Below are positions 41,602-41,693 of a stretch of DNA of 41,693 nt, in pieces. The first letter of the stretch is position 1. The number at the start of each line of letters is the position of its first letter. Below the pieces are notes generated by a model that worked only from the letters and a program-made list of their open reading frames with translations, was not told the DNA's origin and made no database searches. The DNA is from Pedobacter sp. HMWF019 (GTDB lineage Bacteria; Bacteroidota; Bacteroidia; Sphingobacteriales; Sphingobacteriaceae). The stretch lies in NCBI RefSeq assembly GCF_003061025.1, contig NZ_QAIL01000040.1, positions 1 to 41,693 on the forward strand. Direction: 5' to 3'. The position numbers and the translations under genes are program-made.

Positions 41602-41693
41602 ATTTCATGGCATTAGAATTGAGTAGGAAAAAGTGTAGAAAATATTACACGATAAATTTATTTTTCTATATTTAAATATTAATAATATAGATC

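Overview
The window looks like a chromosomal segment of a Bacteroidota bacterium, most likely Sphingobacteriaceae and close to Pedobacter. This is inferred from protein style and from promoters of the Bacteroidota type (-7 TAnnTTTG, -33 TTG), which are legible upstream of efp, the 5-formyl-THF cyclo-ligase and ahpC. Supporting signs are SusC/TonB-style outer-membrane proteins with carboxypeptidase-like N-domains, DUF2911 and DUF6249 proteins, and a Bacteroidota-type PEP carboxylase. I saw no rRNA, tRNA, CRISPR array, insertion sequence or prophage. Most of the window is ordinary core genome with a few accessory operons.

Layout. 0.1-6.5 kb: efp, 5-formyl-THF cyclo-ligase, an arginase-family hydrolase, exonuclease III coupled to a secreted cyclophilin, a DOPA-dioxygenase-like protein and an aldehyde dehydrogenase. 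6.7-8.0 kb: an AhpC-AhpD peroxidase pair resembling the mycobacterial one. 8.0-10.6 kb: PEP carboxylase. 10.9-15.5 kb: a tetR-tolC-emrA-emrB efflux operon headed by a perfect 30-bp palindrome. 15.6-18.9 kb: a GH9-deacetylase fusion, a 60-aa membrane protein and a DUF2911 protein. 19.0-23.7 kb: ECF sigma/anti-sigma, an SMR exporter, a DUF6249 protein, a Crp/Fnr regulator, and a histidine kinase-DinB-thioesterase run. 23.8-26.2 kb: gltX with a zinc metallopeptidase.

26.3-33.2 kb is the most striking part: a six-gene signalling operon. It encodes a receiver-kinase, a CHASE3-HAMP-GAF hybrid kinase with three receivers, a lone receiver, CheR, a receiver-less CheB and another lone receiver. No chemoreceptor, CheA or CheW is in the window. 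Methylation chemistry normally used on chemoreceptors appears wired to hybrid kinases, and the long Glu/Gln-rich coiled coil of the large kinase is a plausible target (inference).

33.2-41.7 kb: an outer-membrane beta-barrel receptor, an M49-like zinc peptidase lipoprotein, a secreted amidase, glnS, a stand-alone B12-binding mutase domain and an enoyl-CoA hydratase. Several starts were moved inward from the longest open frame, because the extension overlaps a promoter or operator or because the family's usual N-terminus begins later. Residue numbers refer to the chosen starts.
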